In this document: piece after piece, positions 27,206 through 35,794 of the stretch
How the letters are laid out: the number at the start of each line of letters is the position of its first letter
How positions within the stretch are numbered: the stretch's first letter is position 1
DNA from: Roseomonas genomospecies 6
GTDB taxonomy: Bacteria > Pseudomonadota > Alphaproteobacteria > Azospirillales > Azospirillaceae
Reading direction: 5' to 3'
DNA length: 64,000 bases
Assembly: GCF_008365375.1 (NCBI RefSeq)
Contig: NZ_QOKW01000010.1
Span: 62,001 to 126,000, forward strand
Notes under the pieces: generated by a model
What the model was told of the DNA's origin: nothing
Databases searched by the model: none
The model's input: only the letters and a program-made list of their open reading frames with translations
Made by a program: the position numbers and the translations under genes

Positions 27206-27289
27206 AGGATGGGTGCTGCGGTGCCGAAGAGAAAGCCCACGCCGCGCCACCCAGCGAACAATTCTCAAAAAATCACGGCTCTCAAGAAA

Positions 27290-27634
27290 TCACGGCGTCA
27301 CGCGCCCGGACAGGCACGCCGCCCGCGCCCGTGCGTCCACCGCCGCCGCGGAGGAGGTGGCCGCCCCCTCCCCTCCGTAGAGCGAGGCCGGCAGCGTCTG
27401 GCCGGTGGCCCCACCCTCCTTGCGGTGCCAGGACAGGATACAGGAGCAGACCCGCACCGCCGCCTCCGTCGAGCCGGTGTTCTGCGCGGCGAAGGGGCTG
27501 GCTTCGCAAGCCGCCAGGAAGTCGCGGTTCGCGTCGGTCCGCCCGCCGTCCGGGGGGTCGCCGCTGAACAGCAGCAGCGCCGCCAGGGACGCGACGACGA
27601 ACACGAACAGCAGCGAGCGCGGGTTGCGGAACAT
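27290..27634 (-). CDS. Small membrane-anchored or secreted protein with conserved-looking cysteines
   Basis: A 114-aa protein starting with a basic stretch and a strong hydrophobic helix (LLFVFVVASLAALLLF, about residues 8-24), then a region with four cysteines (AACEAS, VCSCILSW, AACLSG). It probably sits in the inner membrane with a periplasmic disulphide-bonded domain. ATG 27634 follows GGAGGT. No family recognised. Confidence 0.7.
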   Translation of the reverse strand: MFRNPRSLLFVFVVASLAALLLFSGDPPDGGRTDANRDFLAACEASPFAAQNTGSTEAAVRVCSCILSWHRKEGGATGQTLPASLYGGEGAATSSAAAVDARARAACLSGRVTP

Positions 27635-27743
27635 GAGCGGGGACCTCCGATTGCGCCAGCTTAAAGGCGTCACAGGCCGTTAAGAATTCGTTCCGCGCAT
27701 CAAGGGTGCAGGGCGAGGGCGCAGTTTAGAGTTATTCAAAAAC

Positions 27744-27763
27744 ATATGAATACCTGTTCATAT
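27744..27763. promoter_or_regulatory. Palindromic operator upstream of the mntP riboswitch
   Basis: ATATGAA (27744-27750), six bases, TTCATAT (27757-27763): perfect 7-bp arms in an AT-rich patch. It overlaps TATAGA (27761-27766), a candidate -10 element that would give a transcript containing the full riboswitch. Position and form fit a metal-responsive regulator of the MntR or Fur/Mur kind, but the regulator is not in the window. Confidence 0.5.
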
Positions 27764-27793
27764 AGATTGACGCGCAGGCGCCGCGGCGCTAGG

Positions 27794-27941
27794 GTCCGCC
27801 CTGTCATTGGGGAGTAGCCACCCTCCAGCGAGAGAGGGGCGCGCGCCAACAGACTCGGGACCATCCTGCAACAGGGCGTCCCGTGGCGCGTGCGGCAGCC
27901 GGACGACGTCCGGCAGGCTCGGCAAGACCGATGGTGCGGAC
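27794..27941 (+). ncRNA. yybP-ykoY manganese riboswitch
   Basis: Leader of mntP. The hallmark GGGGAGTAGCC starts at 27809; the second conserved block CCAACAGACTCGGGAC lies about 35-45 nt later and is closed by GTCCCG and GGCGCG, forming the internal helices; GGCAAGACCG ends the core at about 27930. Outer helix P1 can form between GTCCGC (27794-27799) and GCGGAC (27936-27941). This family binds Mn2+ and switches on Mn2+ exporters. Finding it directly before mntP agrees with known biology. About 60 nt separate it from the start codon, so control could act on translation or transcription. Confidence 0.88.
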
Positions 27942-28003
27942 GCTCCCGAAGGCCAACCGGGTGCAGCCGTGCTGTCGTGTCCGTTTGGCCGGAGCCGTGT
28001 TCC

Positions 28004-28567
28004 ATGTTCGGTGCGACTTCCCTTGCCCTTGCCCTCAGCCTTTCGATGGACAGCTTCGCCGCTGCGCTGGGCCGCGGTGCCGTTCAGAAGCGCCCCGCCA
28101 TGTCCGAGGCGCTGCGCGTCGGCTTCGCCTTCGGGGCCTGCCAATTGTCCATGGCCTCCATTGGATGGGCGGTGGGCACCGCCTTCGCCGGCTTCGTCCA
28201 GGCGGTGGATCACTGGATCGCCTTCGGCCTGCTCCTGCTGATCGGTGGTACCATGATCCGCAACGCGCTGGCCGGGGAAGAGGACGACGACGCGGCGGCC
28301 ACGCGGTCGGGCTGGCTGGCCCTTCTGACCGTCGCCGTGGCGACCAGCATCGACGCCAGCGCGGTCGGGGTGGGCCTCGCCATGGCGGATGTGGACATCG
28401 CGGTGACCGCCAGCCTGATCGGCGCCGTCACCTTCCTGATGGGCTTCGGCGGCGTGATGCTGGGCCGGGCCGCGGGACCGCTTCTGGGCCGCCGCGCGGA
28501 GCTGGTGGGCGGCCTGGGTCTGCTGGCCATCGGCACCAAGATCCTGGTCGAGCACACGCTCCTTTAA
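28004..28567 (+). CDS. mntP: Manganese efflux pump MntP
   Basis: A 187-aa inner-membrane protein with six predicted helices and two-fold internal repeats. The two acidic motifs MDSFAAALG (N-terminal half) and ATSIDASAVGVG (C-terminal half) are those of MntP, which exports Mn2+ from the cytoplasm. A yybP-ykoY riboswitch lies in its leader, so expression should rise with Mn2+. ATG 28004 follows GGAG nine bases upstream. The acidic loop GEEDDDAAATR between helices 3 and 4 is cytoplasmic. The convergent gene stop is 10 bp away. Confidence 0.93.
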   Translation: MFGATSLALALSLSMDSFAAALGRGAVQKRPAMSEALRVGFAFGACQLSMASIGWAVGTAFAGFVQAVDHWIAFGLLLLIGGTMIRNALAGEEDDDAAATRSGWLALLTVAVATSIDASAVGVGLAMADVDIAVTASLIGAVTFLMGFGGVMLGRAAGPLLGRRAELVGGLGLLAIGTKILVEHTLL

Positions 28568-28577
28568 AAGCCGCCCC

Positions 28578-29015
28578 TCACGCCGCGACGGCCCGATCGG
28601 TGTGGTTGGCCGCGACGGCGGCCACCGTCTGGGCGAGCAGGCCCGGACGCTCCTGAACCAGATCGCAGACCGCGCTGAAGTCGATGCACAGCGCCCGCTG
28701 CCCGCGGCGGCGCAGTTCGCCGCAGCACCGTCCGGCATGCTCCAGCGTCGCGGCGGCGGCGCGGATGACCCCGGCCCCGATCTTCAGACGGCTGGCGCGC
28801 GAGGCCGTGGCGAGGTGCGGGCCGTTCTGGGCCAGCCAGTGGGACAACCCCTGCGCGGCCAGCGAGAATTCCCGCTCCAGCGCCGCCGGGTCGCATAGCA
28901 CGGCGCCGTTCGGCAGGCGCAGCCGGCCGTCGGAGGACGGGCGCGACAGCGCCGTGGCTATGATCGCGGAGGCCAGCTCCTGCCCGGAAAAGGGCGTCGT
29001 CATGCAGTCGTTCAT
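28578..29015 (-). CDS. Hypothetical protein
   Basis: A 145-aa, Ala-rich, mostly helical protein without signal or membrane segments. Visible features are a central helix (VIRAAAATLEHAGRCCGELRR) and ALCIDFSAVCDLVQERPGL. Four of its cysteines lie in the second half. ATG 29015 follows GGAGAG. It is the second gene of a pair with the gene at 29048-29398. No family recognised. Confidence 0.65.
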   Translation of the reverse strand: MNDCMTTPFSGQELASAIIATALSRPSSDGRLRLPNGAVLCDPAALEREFSLAAQGLSHWLAQNGPHLATASRASRLKIGAGVIRAAAATLEHAGRCCGELRRRGQRALCIDFSAVCDLVQERPGLLAQTVAAVAANHTDRAVAA

Positions 29016-29047
29016 CGGTTTGCTCTCCAGCAAGACCCTGCGCGGAA

Positions 29048-29398
29048 TCACGGCACGGACAGTTGCGCGCGGGCCATTCCGCCGTGAAGCGTGTCGAAGC
29101 AGACGACGCAGTCCGGGGAGTCGGCGATGTAGGCCAGGACATCCGCATAGGGGCCGTCGATGTGGATGATGTCCGCCCCGCGGTCATCCGTGCGTCCCCG
29201 GCTGTGGGTGATCGTCAGCATGTCCATGCGCGGCCCGCGCCCGCCGGTGGTCGCCGCCAGCACGGCGGCCCGTTGCCGGTGATCGGGGCGCAGGGCGACC
29301 ACGACGCCACCGGGCACGCCGGCAGGCGCGGCGTCGCCGCCGCCGCGGACGGCGTTCGGGCGGCTTCCCGGAAGGACGGCGGAAAGGGTCTTGGCCAT
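29048..29398 (-). CDS. Hypothetical protein
   Basis: A 116-aa protein. The first ~50 residues are Gly/Ala/Pro/Arg-rich; the second half (MLTITHSRGR...ADIIHIDGPYADVLAYI, then CVVCFDTLHGG) looks like a compact folded domain with a CxxC pair. ATG 29398 follows GAGGTGAG. It lies 33 bp upstream of the next gene on the strand and divergent from the alpha/beta hydrolase. No family recognised. Confidence 0.6.
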   Translation of the reverse strand: MAKTLSAVLPGSRPNAVRGGGDAAPAGVPGGVVVALRPDHRQRAAVLAATTGGRGPRMDMLTITHSRGRTDDRGADIIHIDGPYADVLAYIADSPDCVVCFDTLHGGMARAQLSVP

Positions 29399-29509
29399 GG
29401 CTCACCTCGACGGCTCGGGTTGACGGTCTGGACTGGCGGGGGTGACGGACAATCGCCCCGCCGCACTGTTGGTATACCGTATCCCAGAACAATCTTAGCT
29501 TCAATGGTC

Positions 29510-29521
29510 ATTTCGCGAAAT
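29510..29521. promoter_or_regulatory. Perfect 12-bp palindrome between divergent genes
   Basis: ATTTCGCGAAAT lies in an AT-rich patch between the gene ending upstream at 29398 and the alpha/beta hydrolase start at 29670. A possible shared operator; no regulator is adjacent. Confidence 0.35.
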
Positions 29522-29669
29522 TATTATCCCGCTCCGCAGCAACCCCGGCCACCCCCACGGGCTAAGCGGCTTTTCCGCAGGGAGGAAAAGCGGTGACTTC
29601 GCGCTGGACAGGGAAAAGCCGCCCATGTTTGAGAGGTGGACACTCGGTCACTGCCAGGGGAATCGGTCC

Positions 29670-30359
29670 ATGGACCCGGTCGCCACCTCCGTCATCCTCG
29701 TCCACGGCGCCTTTGCGGACGGCTCCACCTGGAGCCGTGTGATCCCCCTGCTCCAGGCCCAGGGGCTCGAGGCGATCGCCGTCCAGAATCCGCTGACGTC
29801 TCTGGAAGCGGATGTGGCGCACGTCCAACGCGCCATCGACCGAGCCAAGGGGCCGGTGGTGCTGGTCGGCCACTCCTGGGGCGGGGCGGTCATCACCCAG
29901 ATCGGCAATCAGGAGAAGGTGAAGGCGCTGGTCTATGTGGCGGCCTTCGCGCCGGGCGTCGGGCAATCGCCGAACGACACGCTGAAGCCCTTCCCGCCCT
30001 CGCCCGGCCTGTCCAGCGTGACCATGGACCGCTCGGGCTATCTGCATTTGTCGCTGGAGAGCCTGTCGGCGAACTTCGCCCAGGATGTGCCGGCGGCGGA
30101 GGCGGCGCTGCTGGCCGCCACCCAGGGACCGGTCCACGCCTCCTGCTTCCGCACGCGGGTGACCGCCGCGGCGTGGGAGCACAAACCGTCCTGGTACATC
30201 GTGGCGAACGAGGACCGGATGCTGCCTCCGGCCTTCCTGCGGGCGACCGCGGAGCGCATCGGCGCCCGCACGGTGGAAGTCGGGGCCAGCCACGTCCCGC
30301 ACGCCTCCCGGCCCGACGCGGTGGCGGCGGTCATCATCGAGGCGGCGGGCGCCCGCTGA
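29670..30359 (+). CDS. Alpha/beta hydrolase (EstC/pyrethroid-hydrolase-like)
   Basis: A 229-aa serine hydrolase. VHGAFADGSTW carries the oxyanion-loop HG motif, VGHSWGG the nucleophile, and GASHVPHAS the catalytic His near the C-terminus; an Asp in ANEDRML is in the acid position. The pattern matches the group of short alpha/beta hydrolases annotated as esterases or hydroxynitrile-lyase-like proteins; the substrate is unknown. No signal peptide. ATG 29670 follows AGGGGAA; ATG 29625 (15 residues longer) is a possible alternative. Confidence 0.85.
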   Translation: MDPVATSVILVHGAFADGSTWSRVIPLLQAQGLEAIAVQNPLTSLEADVAHVQRAIDRAKGPVVLVGHSWGGAVITQIGNQEKVKALVYVAAFAPGVGQSPNDTLKPFPPSPGLSSVTMDRSGYLHLSLESLSANFAQDVPAAEAALLAATQGPVHASCFRTRVTAAAWEHKPSWYIVANEDRMLPPAFLRATAERIGARTVEVGASHVPHASRPDAVAAVIIEAAGAR

Positions 30360-30396
30360 CGAGCACCCGGACCGTCCCCATCATCGCGTCACGGCA

Positions 30397-30597
30397 TTAC
30401 CCGACGGCGCAGCAGCACGCCGGCTCCGGATCGGACTCGTCGTCGTTCGCGGCGTCGCCACCGGCCATGCAGCCATGCGCCGCACCCAGCAACCGGTGCA
30501 GATAATCGTTCCACAGCGACCCGCAGGACTCGGCCGGCAGGGGCAGCGCCGGTTGCACGAACAGGGGCGGCGGCTCCGCGATCCGGTCGGTGGTCAT
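30397..30597 (-). CDS. Small hypothetical protein with C-terminal Cys triplet (66 aa)
   Basis: A 66-aa protein beginning MTTDRIAEPPP and ending PACCCAVG. The middle SLWNDYLHRLLGAAHGCM is helical and is followed by an acidic stretch (NDDESDPEP). ATG 30597 has an excellent GGAGGAG ribosome site, so it is very likely translated. Similar small proteins with terminal cysteines occur in related genomes as unnamed proteins, but I cannot assign a family. The Cys run could bind a metal or be modified. Confidence 0.6.
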   Translation of the reverse strand: MTTDRIAEPPPLFVQPALPLPAESCGSLWNDYLHRLLGAAHGCMAGGDAANDDESDPEPACCCAVG

Positions 30598-30841
30598 GGG
30601 CGTCTCCTCCAAAATGCCGCCCGCCTTGCGGCGGACGTCGGCGCTTGCTGCGCTCTGGTGCCCGCCACGATAGCGGAAGTCGGCACGCTGCACAGCCTGT
30701 ACTAAGGCCACACCACCTCCGGCATAGGGATAGCATCGGCTGGTCAGGCCCACCATCAGCACCCTTAGCTGCGCCGTGATCCCGGCCCGTCTCACCTGTT
30801 GATGGGGCACAAGGCTGCATCGACATGGAGAGAGGCGCGTC

Positions 30842-31660
30842 ATGGCAAACCTGCAGAACATCCTCGGCACCCTTCTGGCGACCGGCATGGGCGGACACAA
30901 CCGCAGGGGCGCCCAGGATTTGGGCTCGATCCTCAACCGGGCCGGAATTGGTGGGTCCGGGATGGGGGCCGGGCCGGCGATGCACGCGCGCGGCGGCATG
31001 GGCGTCGGCCCCATGGCCGGGCTGGGCGCGCTGGCCTATCTCGCCTACCGCGCCTATCAGGAGCGGCAGCAGAACATGCCGCCGGCCGGTCAGGGACGCG
31101 ACCGGACCGCCCAGCCGGGCGGCAGCCCGTGGGGCGCTCCGCCGGTAGGAACCCAGGGCGGATCGGGCAACGCGCCGGGCGGCATCCTCGGCGGGGCCGG
31201 GGCAACCGGGGGCGGATCGTTGGGCGACCGGCTGTCCCAGGTGTTCCAGCAGCGCACCGCTCCACCGCCCGACGCCGCTCCGTCCTCCGGAGAGGGCGCC
31301 TTTCCCGAACTCGCCATGGAGGACCAGCACGCCCTGCTGCTGATCCGGGCCATGATCGCCGCCGCCAACGCCGATGGCGAAATCTCCGCAGCGGAACGCC
31401 AGCGCGTCCTGTCCGCCCTGGACGAGGCCGGCGGCGGACCGGAGGAGCGGCGGATCGTCGAGCGGGAGTTGGCCCAGCCCCAATCGCTCGACGCGCTGGT
31501 CCGCTCCGTCACCGATCCGGACATGGCGGAGCAGGTCTATCTGGCGTCGCTGATGGCGGTGGACCGCGAGCATGAGGCGGAGCGCGCCTATCTGAGCTAC
31601 CTCGCCACCCGTCTGAAGATCGCCCCGCAGCGCGCCGAACAGCTCAACAAAGCGGCGTGA
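30842..31660 (+). CDS. DUF533/TerB-like protein
   Basis: A 272-aa protein. Residues 1-70 are Gly-rich (NILGTLLATGMGGHN..., GLGALAYLAYRAYQERQQ), residues 75-145 are a Gly/Pro/Gln-rich linker, and the C-terminal 115 residues form the DUF533 helical domain: LLLIRAMIAAANADGEISAAERQRV, an EF-hand-like acidic loop shared with TerB, then EQVYLASLMAVD and AYLSYLATRLKI. It is probably associated with the inner membrane through the short hydrophobic segment; function unknown. ATG 30842 follows GAGAGGCG. Confidence 0.85.
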   Translation: MANLQNILGTLLATGMGGHNRRGAQDLGSILNRAGIGGSGMGAGPAMHARGGMGVGPMAGLGALAYLAYRAYQERQQNMPPAGQGRDRTAQPGGSPWGAPPVGTQGGSGNAPGGILGGAGATGGGSLGDRLSQVFQQRTAPPPDAAPSSGEGAFPELAMEDQHALLLIRAMIAAANADGEISAAERQRVLSALDEAGGGPEERRIVERELAQPQSLDALVRSVTDPDMAEQVYLASLMAVDREHEAERAYLSYLATRLKIAPQRAEQLNKAA

Positions 31661-31676
31661 CGATGCCCATGGGATG

Positions 31677-31707
31677 CCTTCTCCCGCCGTCGCGGCGGGG
31701 GAGGGTT
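31677..31707. repeat. Intergenic palindrome of the ccttctccc/gggaggg family
   Basis: CTCCCGCCG (31681-31689) and CGGCGGGGGAG (31693-31703) pair with a 3-nt loop and one bulge, flanked by CCTT and GGTT as in the other members at 37735, 44521, 54351 and 54465. It lies directly after the DUF533 gene stop and may act as a terminator. Confidence 0.65.
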
Positions 31708-31774
31708 ATTCCGTTGACCGCAACCGGTCGGACGGCGCAGTTTCAGGCCACCTTCCGCCGCCGGGACTTGGGCC

Positions 31775-32368
31775 ATGCTTCTGGACGATGCCGTCGACCG
31801 CGTGCTGCGCGAGTTGGAGAGCTTCGGGCGCGACAACGACGCGCGCGAGGGCGACCGTGCCCGCAAGATGCTGAATCTGGAGCGCGAGACGGCGGAGCTT
31901 CTGCACATTCTGGTGCGCAGCGGGCGGCGGCGGCGGGTCCTGGAGATCGGCACCTCCAACGGCGTCAGCACCCTCTGGCTCGCCGCGGCGCTGAAGGCCG
32001 TCGGGGCGGCGGAGCCGCTGACCAGCATCGAGCGCGATCCGGGCAAGAGCGCCCAGGCCGCCACAAACCTGGAGCGCGCCGGTCTGGCCAGCCGCGTGAC
32101 CCTGCTGGTCGGCGACGCGACGGAGACGGTGGCGGGGCTGGACGGTCCCTTCGATTGCGTGTTCTTCGACGCCGACCGCTGGACCGCCCCGGAGCAGCTT
32201 CGCCTGCTGCTGCCGAAACTGGAGCCGGATTGCCTGCTGCTGGCCGACAACGCCCTGTCCCACCCGGAGGAGATCGCCGGCTACATCGCGGCGGTGGAGG
32301 CCCTGCCGGGCTTCGGCTCCACCGTGTTTCCGGTGGGAAAGGGGCTGCACGTCGCCTGCCGCCCCTGA
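31775..32368 (+). CDS. SAM-dependent O-methyltransferase (family 3 type)
   Basis: A 197-aa class I methyltransferase. VLEIGTSNGVSTLWLA is the SAM-binding motif I, LTSIERDPGK holds the acidic residue at the end of beta-2, and DCVFFDADRW is the motif II/III region that binds metal and SAM in caffeoyl-CoA-type O-methyltransferases. It lacks the usual N-terminal lid helices of plant enzymes but matches the bacterial size. The substrate is unknown. The convergent Aas-type gene ends 12 bp away. Confidence 0.87.
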   Translation: MLLDDAVDRVLRELESFGRDNDAREGDRARKMLNLERETAELLHILVRSGRRRRVLEIGTSNGVSTLWLAAALKAVGAAEPLTSIERDPGKSAQAATNLERAGLASRVTLLVGDATETVAGLDGPFDCVFFDADRWTAPEQLRLLLPKLEPDCLLLADNALSHPEEIAGYIAAVEALPGFGSTVFPVGKGLHVACRP

Positions 32369-32380
32369 CCCCGTCCCCGG

Positions 32381-35300
32381 CTACGCCGTCTCGCTCGCCA
32401 GCATCTCCGCGGCCAGCCGCGCCACCGCGGGATAGTCGGTCTTGCCGGTGCCCAGCAGAGGAATGGTCTCGACCCTCAGGATGTCGCGGGGAATGGCGAT
32501 TTCCGGCGCCCCCCTGGACTTTGCCGCCGCCGCCAGCGCGTCGCGGGTCGGGCCGGTGCCGGCGGTGACCAGGACGATCCGCTCGCCGCGCCGGGCATCC
32601 GGCAGGGCAATGGCGGCGTGGGCGGCCTCCGGCGCGGCGTGCAGGGCCAACTCCTCGACCAGCCCCAGCGGGACCATCTCGCCGGCCACCTTGGCGAAGC
32701 GCTTCACGCGCCCGACGATGCGGATGAAGCCGTCCGCGTCGATGTCCACGATGTCGCCGGTGTCGTGCCAGCCGTCCTCAGTCGGCTCCACGACACCGGG
32801 GTTGTCGGCGCGCATGTAGCCCTTCATCACGTTCGGCCCGCGCACCCGCAGCCGCCCGCCGACGGGCACGCCGGGGACCGGAAGCAGCTCCGTCTCGATG
32901 CCGGGCAGGGCCTGGCCGACCGTGCCGGGGCGGAAGCGGGCCGGCGTGTTGACCGCGATGACCGGGGAGGTCTCGGTGGTGCCATAACCCTCCAGAAGAT
33001 GCACCCGCAGCCGTTCCGTGTAGGTGCGGCGGGTCTCCTCCTGCAACCGCTCGGCTCCGGCGAAGACCAGCCGCAGCGAGCGGAAGTCGTAGGGGTCCGC
33101 CGCCCGCGCCCAGGCGTTTAGGAAGAAATCCGTGCCGAACAGCACCGTGGCGTTCGTCTGGTAGACCAGTTCCGGGATCAGCCGGACGTGGCGCGGGTTG
33201 GGGTAGAGCACCGTCTTCACCCCGTTCAGGATCGGCAGCAGCATCCCGCCCAGCAGCCCGAAGGAATGGAAGACCGGCAGGCAGTTGAACACCACGTCCT
33301 GCCGCGTGAAATCCACGACGGAGGCCACCTGCGCCATGTTGGCGAGCAGGTTGTCGTGGGTCAGCGCCACGCCCTTGGGCGGCCCTTCCGACCCCGAGGT
33401 GAAGAGGATCGCCGCCACGTCGTCCGGCCGCCCTTGCTCCGGCAGGAAGCGTTCCGGGGCAACCGACGCAGCCAGCGCGCGCAGCGTGTCCCCGACACCC
33501 AGCCCGCGCTTCACGTCCTCCAGATAGATGATGGAATGGTCGGCAGCCAGCGCCTCCACCAGCGGACCGAGCCGTCCCATCTCCACGAAGCGGGCCGACG
33601 TGACGATCCGGCGCAGCCCGGCGGCGCGGCAGGCCGCCCTCACGGCCTCGGCCCCGGCGGTGAAGTTCAGCATCGCCGCGGGCCGCCCGTAAGCCGCCAG
33701 CCCGAAGAACACCGCCGCGGTGGGCGAGGCGGTCGGCAGCAGCACGCCCACCGCTTCGCCCGGCGCCGTGCCGCGCGCCAGGATGCGGCCCAGCACCAGG
33801 GAGCGCGCGGTCAGCGCGCGGTAGGACAGCGTCGTGAAGTCGCCGTCCTGCACCGCCGCCTTGCCCCAGCCGGTCTTCCGTCCGGCCTCCAACAGGGCAA
33901 GCGCCAGCGTGTCGGGCCGCTGCCCGGCGGCGAAGACGGTCTCCGTCATGACGCGCGACAGCCAGGACTTCAGCGCCGCCCGCCGCTTCTTGCCGGCGAG
34001 ACCCGTGACGTCCGGGGTGGCGACCGGCGGCATGACCGTGATGATGATGCGCGGGAACAGGCCCAGCCGCAGCCGCCCGTGCATGCGGGACAGGATGGAG
34101 CGTTGCGCCCCCTCGATGCAGACCGGCACGATGGGGCAGCCCGCCTTGTCGGCCAGCATGCCGGGTCCGCCGTTGATCTTCATCAGCGAACCGGTGACGG
34201 TGATGCGCCCTTCCGGGAAGATGCAGATCTTGTGCCCCTCGGCCAGGGTGCGGGCGAGCAGGCGCGTGCCCATCGGCTTGGTCGGGTCGATGGTCACATG
34301 GTCGGCCAGCGCCAGGAAGGGCTTGGCCCAGGCCTGCTGCGCGATGAAGCTGTCCACCGCGAAGCGCATCCCCGGCAGGAAGGCGGCGAGCAGAGCGCCG
34401 TCCAGGAAGGACTGGTGGTTCGGCGTGACGACCGCCGCCCCCTCCAGCCGCTCCAGATGTTCCGCCCCGCGCAGTTCCACCCGGAAGGCGATCCGGAAGA
34501 AGGCGCGGGCCAGCGCCCGTCCCATGCCCACCGCGTCGATGGCGAGCGCCAGGACGACGGCGGCCAGCATGCTCGCCCCGCCCCAGGCCGCGACGGTCAG
34601 CGGCGTGACGCCCAGCGCCAGCATGGCGGCGGCGATGCCCGAGCCGACCACCATGAACAGCGCGTTGACCACGTTGGCCGCCGCGATCACCCGCGCGCGG
34701 GCCGAGACCGCCGCGCGGTGCTGGATCAGCGCGTAGAGGGGCACGGCGAAGGCGCCGCCCGCCGCGGCGATCAGGAACAGGTCGGCCAGCAGCGGCATCG
34801 CCCAGGGCTGGGCCAGCAGCGCCAGTGCCGACAGCGGCTCCGCCGACGGAACGTCGGGAGTCAGGAAGGGCAGCGCGCCCCCGGCCACGGCAGCGACGAG
34901 GCCCGCCAGGGCGGCGCGGCGCGCGTCGGAGCGCGACGGCACCCGGTGCCCCAGCCCGGCATACACGGAGCCGACCGCCACGCCGACCGCGAAGACCGCC
35001 AGAAGCAGCGTCGCCCCCGCGCTGTCCGTCCCCAGCGTCTCCCGCGCGATGGCCGGGAACTGGGCCATGACGACCGCCCCGACACCCCAGAAGACCGAAA
35101 TGCCGTAGATCGCCAGCATCGACACGCGGTCCCGCGCGGTGGCGCGCAGCACGCGCAGGGTGACCGACACCGGGTTCAGCCCGACGCGCACCGTCCGGTC
35201 GGCGTTGCCCGCCCGCGGGATCAGCAGCGACGCCGCCAGCCCGCCCAGCGCCGTCGCCCCCAGCAGCCCCGGAAGCGCCAGCGGATGGGCCAGAGCCAGC

Positions 35301-35791
35301 GAGCCCCCGGCGATGGTGCCCAGCAGGATCGCCACGAAGGTCCCAGCCTCCACCAGACCGTTTCCGGCGGTCAGCTCCTCCGGTTTCAGCAGGTCGGGGA
35401 GAAGGCCGTACTTGACCGGCCCGAAGACGGTGGAATGGGCGCCCATGCCGACCAGCGCGACGATCAGCACGCCGAGGTCGGCGCGCATGATGCCCCAGGC
35501 GGCGATGGCCATCAGGCCGATCTCCGCCACCTTCACCGCGCGGGCGATCAGCGTGCGGTCGAACCGGTCGGCCAACTGCCCGGCGGTCGCCGAGAACAGC
35601 AGGAAGGGCACGGTGAAGGCCGCCGCGGCAAGCGTCGAGATCAGCGCGCCGTCGCCCGCCGTCCCCGCCATGCCGTAGACGGCCAGGACCGCGATGGCGC
35701 CGCGCAGCACGTTGTCGCCGAAAGCGCCCAGGAATTGCGTGACGAACAGCGGCAGGAAGCGCCGCGTGGCGAGAAGGCCGAGTTCGCTCAT
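32381..35791 (-). CDS. Trifunctional LplT-PlsC-acyl-ACP synthetase fusion (Aas type)
   Basis: A 1136-aa protein with three parts. Residues 1-400 form an MFS-type domain with about 12 helices like the lysophospholipid flippase LplT. Residues 430-620 are a PlsC acyltransferase with NHQSFLDG (about 457) and FPEGR (about 524). Residues 640-1130 are an AMP-forming acyl-ACP synthetase with FTSGSEGPPKG (about 795), YGTTET and DTGDI. In E. coli these functions are split between lplT and aas. Together they flip lysophosphatidylethanolamine inward and re-acylate it at the inner membrane. The TetR gene 3 bp upstream probably shares its promoter. The AMP-binding loop and acyltransferase residues are intact. 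Confidence 0.92.
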   Translation of the reverse strand: MSELGLLATRRFLPLFVTQFLGAFGDNVLRGAIAVLAVYGMAGTAGDGALISTLAAAAFTVPFLLFSATAGQLADRFDRTLIARAVKVAEIGLMAIAAWGIMRADLGVLIVALVGMGAHSTVFGPVKYGLLPDLLKPEELTAGNGLVEAGTFVAILLGTIAGGSLALAHPLALPGLLGATALGGLAASLLIPRAGNADRTVRVGLNPVSVTLRVLRATARDRVSMLAIYGISVFWGVGAVVMAQFPAIARETLGTDSAGATLLLAVFAVGVAVGSVYAGLGHRVPSRSDARRAALAGLVAAVAGGALPFLTPDVPSAEPLSALALLAQPWAMPLLADLFLIAAAGGAFAVPLYALIQHRAAVSARARVIAAANVVNALFMVVGSGIAAAMLALGVTPLTVAAWGGASMLAAVVLALAIDAVGMGRALARAFFRIAFRVELRGAEHLERLEGAAVVTPNHQSFLDGALLAAFLPGMRFAVDSFIAQQAWAKPFLALADHVTIDPTKPMGTRLLARTLAEGHKICIFPEGRITVTGSLMKINGGPGMLADKAGCPIVPVCIEGAQRSILSRMHGRLRLGLFPRIIITVMPPVATPDVTGLAGKKRRAALKSWLSRVMTETVFAAGQRPDTLALALLEAGRKTGWGKAAVQDGDFTTLSYRALTARSLVLGRILARGTAPGEAVGVLLPTASPTAAVFFGLAAYGRPAAMLNFTAGAEAVRAACRAAGLRRIVTSARFVEMGRLGPLVEALAADHSIIYLEDVKRGLGVGDTLRALAASVAPERFLPEQGRPDDVAAILFTSGSEGPPKGVALTHDNLLANMAQVASVVDFTRQDVVFNCLPVFHSFGLLGGMLLPILNGVKTVLYPNPRHVRLIPELVYQTNATVLFGTDFFLNAWARAADPYDFRSLRLVFAGAERLQEETRRTYTERLRVHLLEGYGTTETSPVIAVNTPARFRPGTVGQALPGIETELLPVPGVPVGGRLRVRGPNVMKGYMRADNPGVVEPTEDGWHDTGDIVDIDADGFIRIVGRVKRFAKVAGEMVPLGLVEELALHAAPEAAHAAIALPDARRGERIVLVTAGTGPTRDALAAAAKSRGAPEIAIPRDILRVETIPLLGTGKTDYPAVARLAAEMLASETA

Positions 35792-35794
35792 GCG

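Noticed and set aside
27767..27795. TTGACG and TAGGGT, 17 bp apart, as mntP promoter
   Set aside because: Its transcript would start inside or after the 5' strand of riboswitch helix P1; TATAGA at 27761-27766 fits better, though neither is proven.
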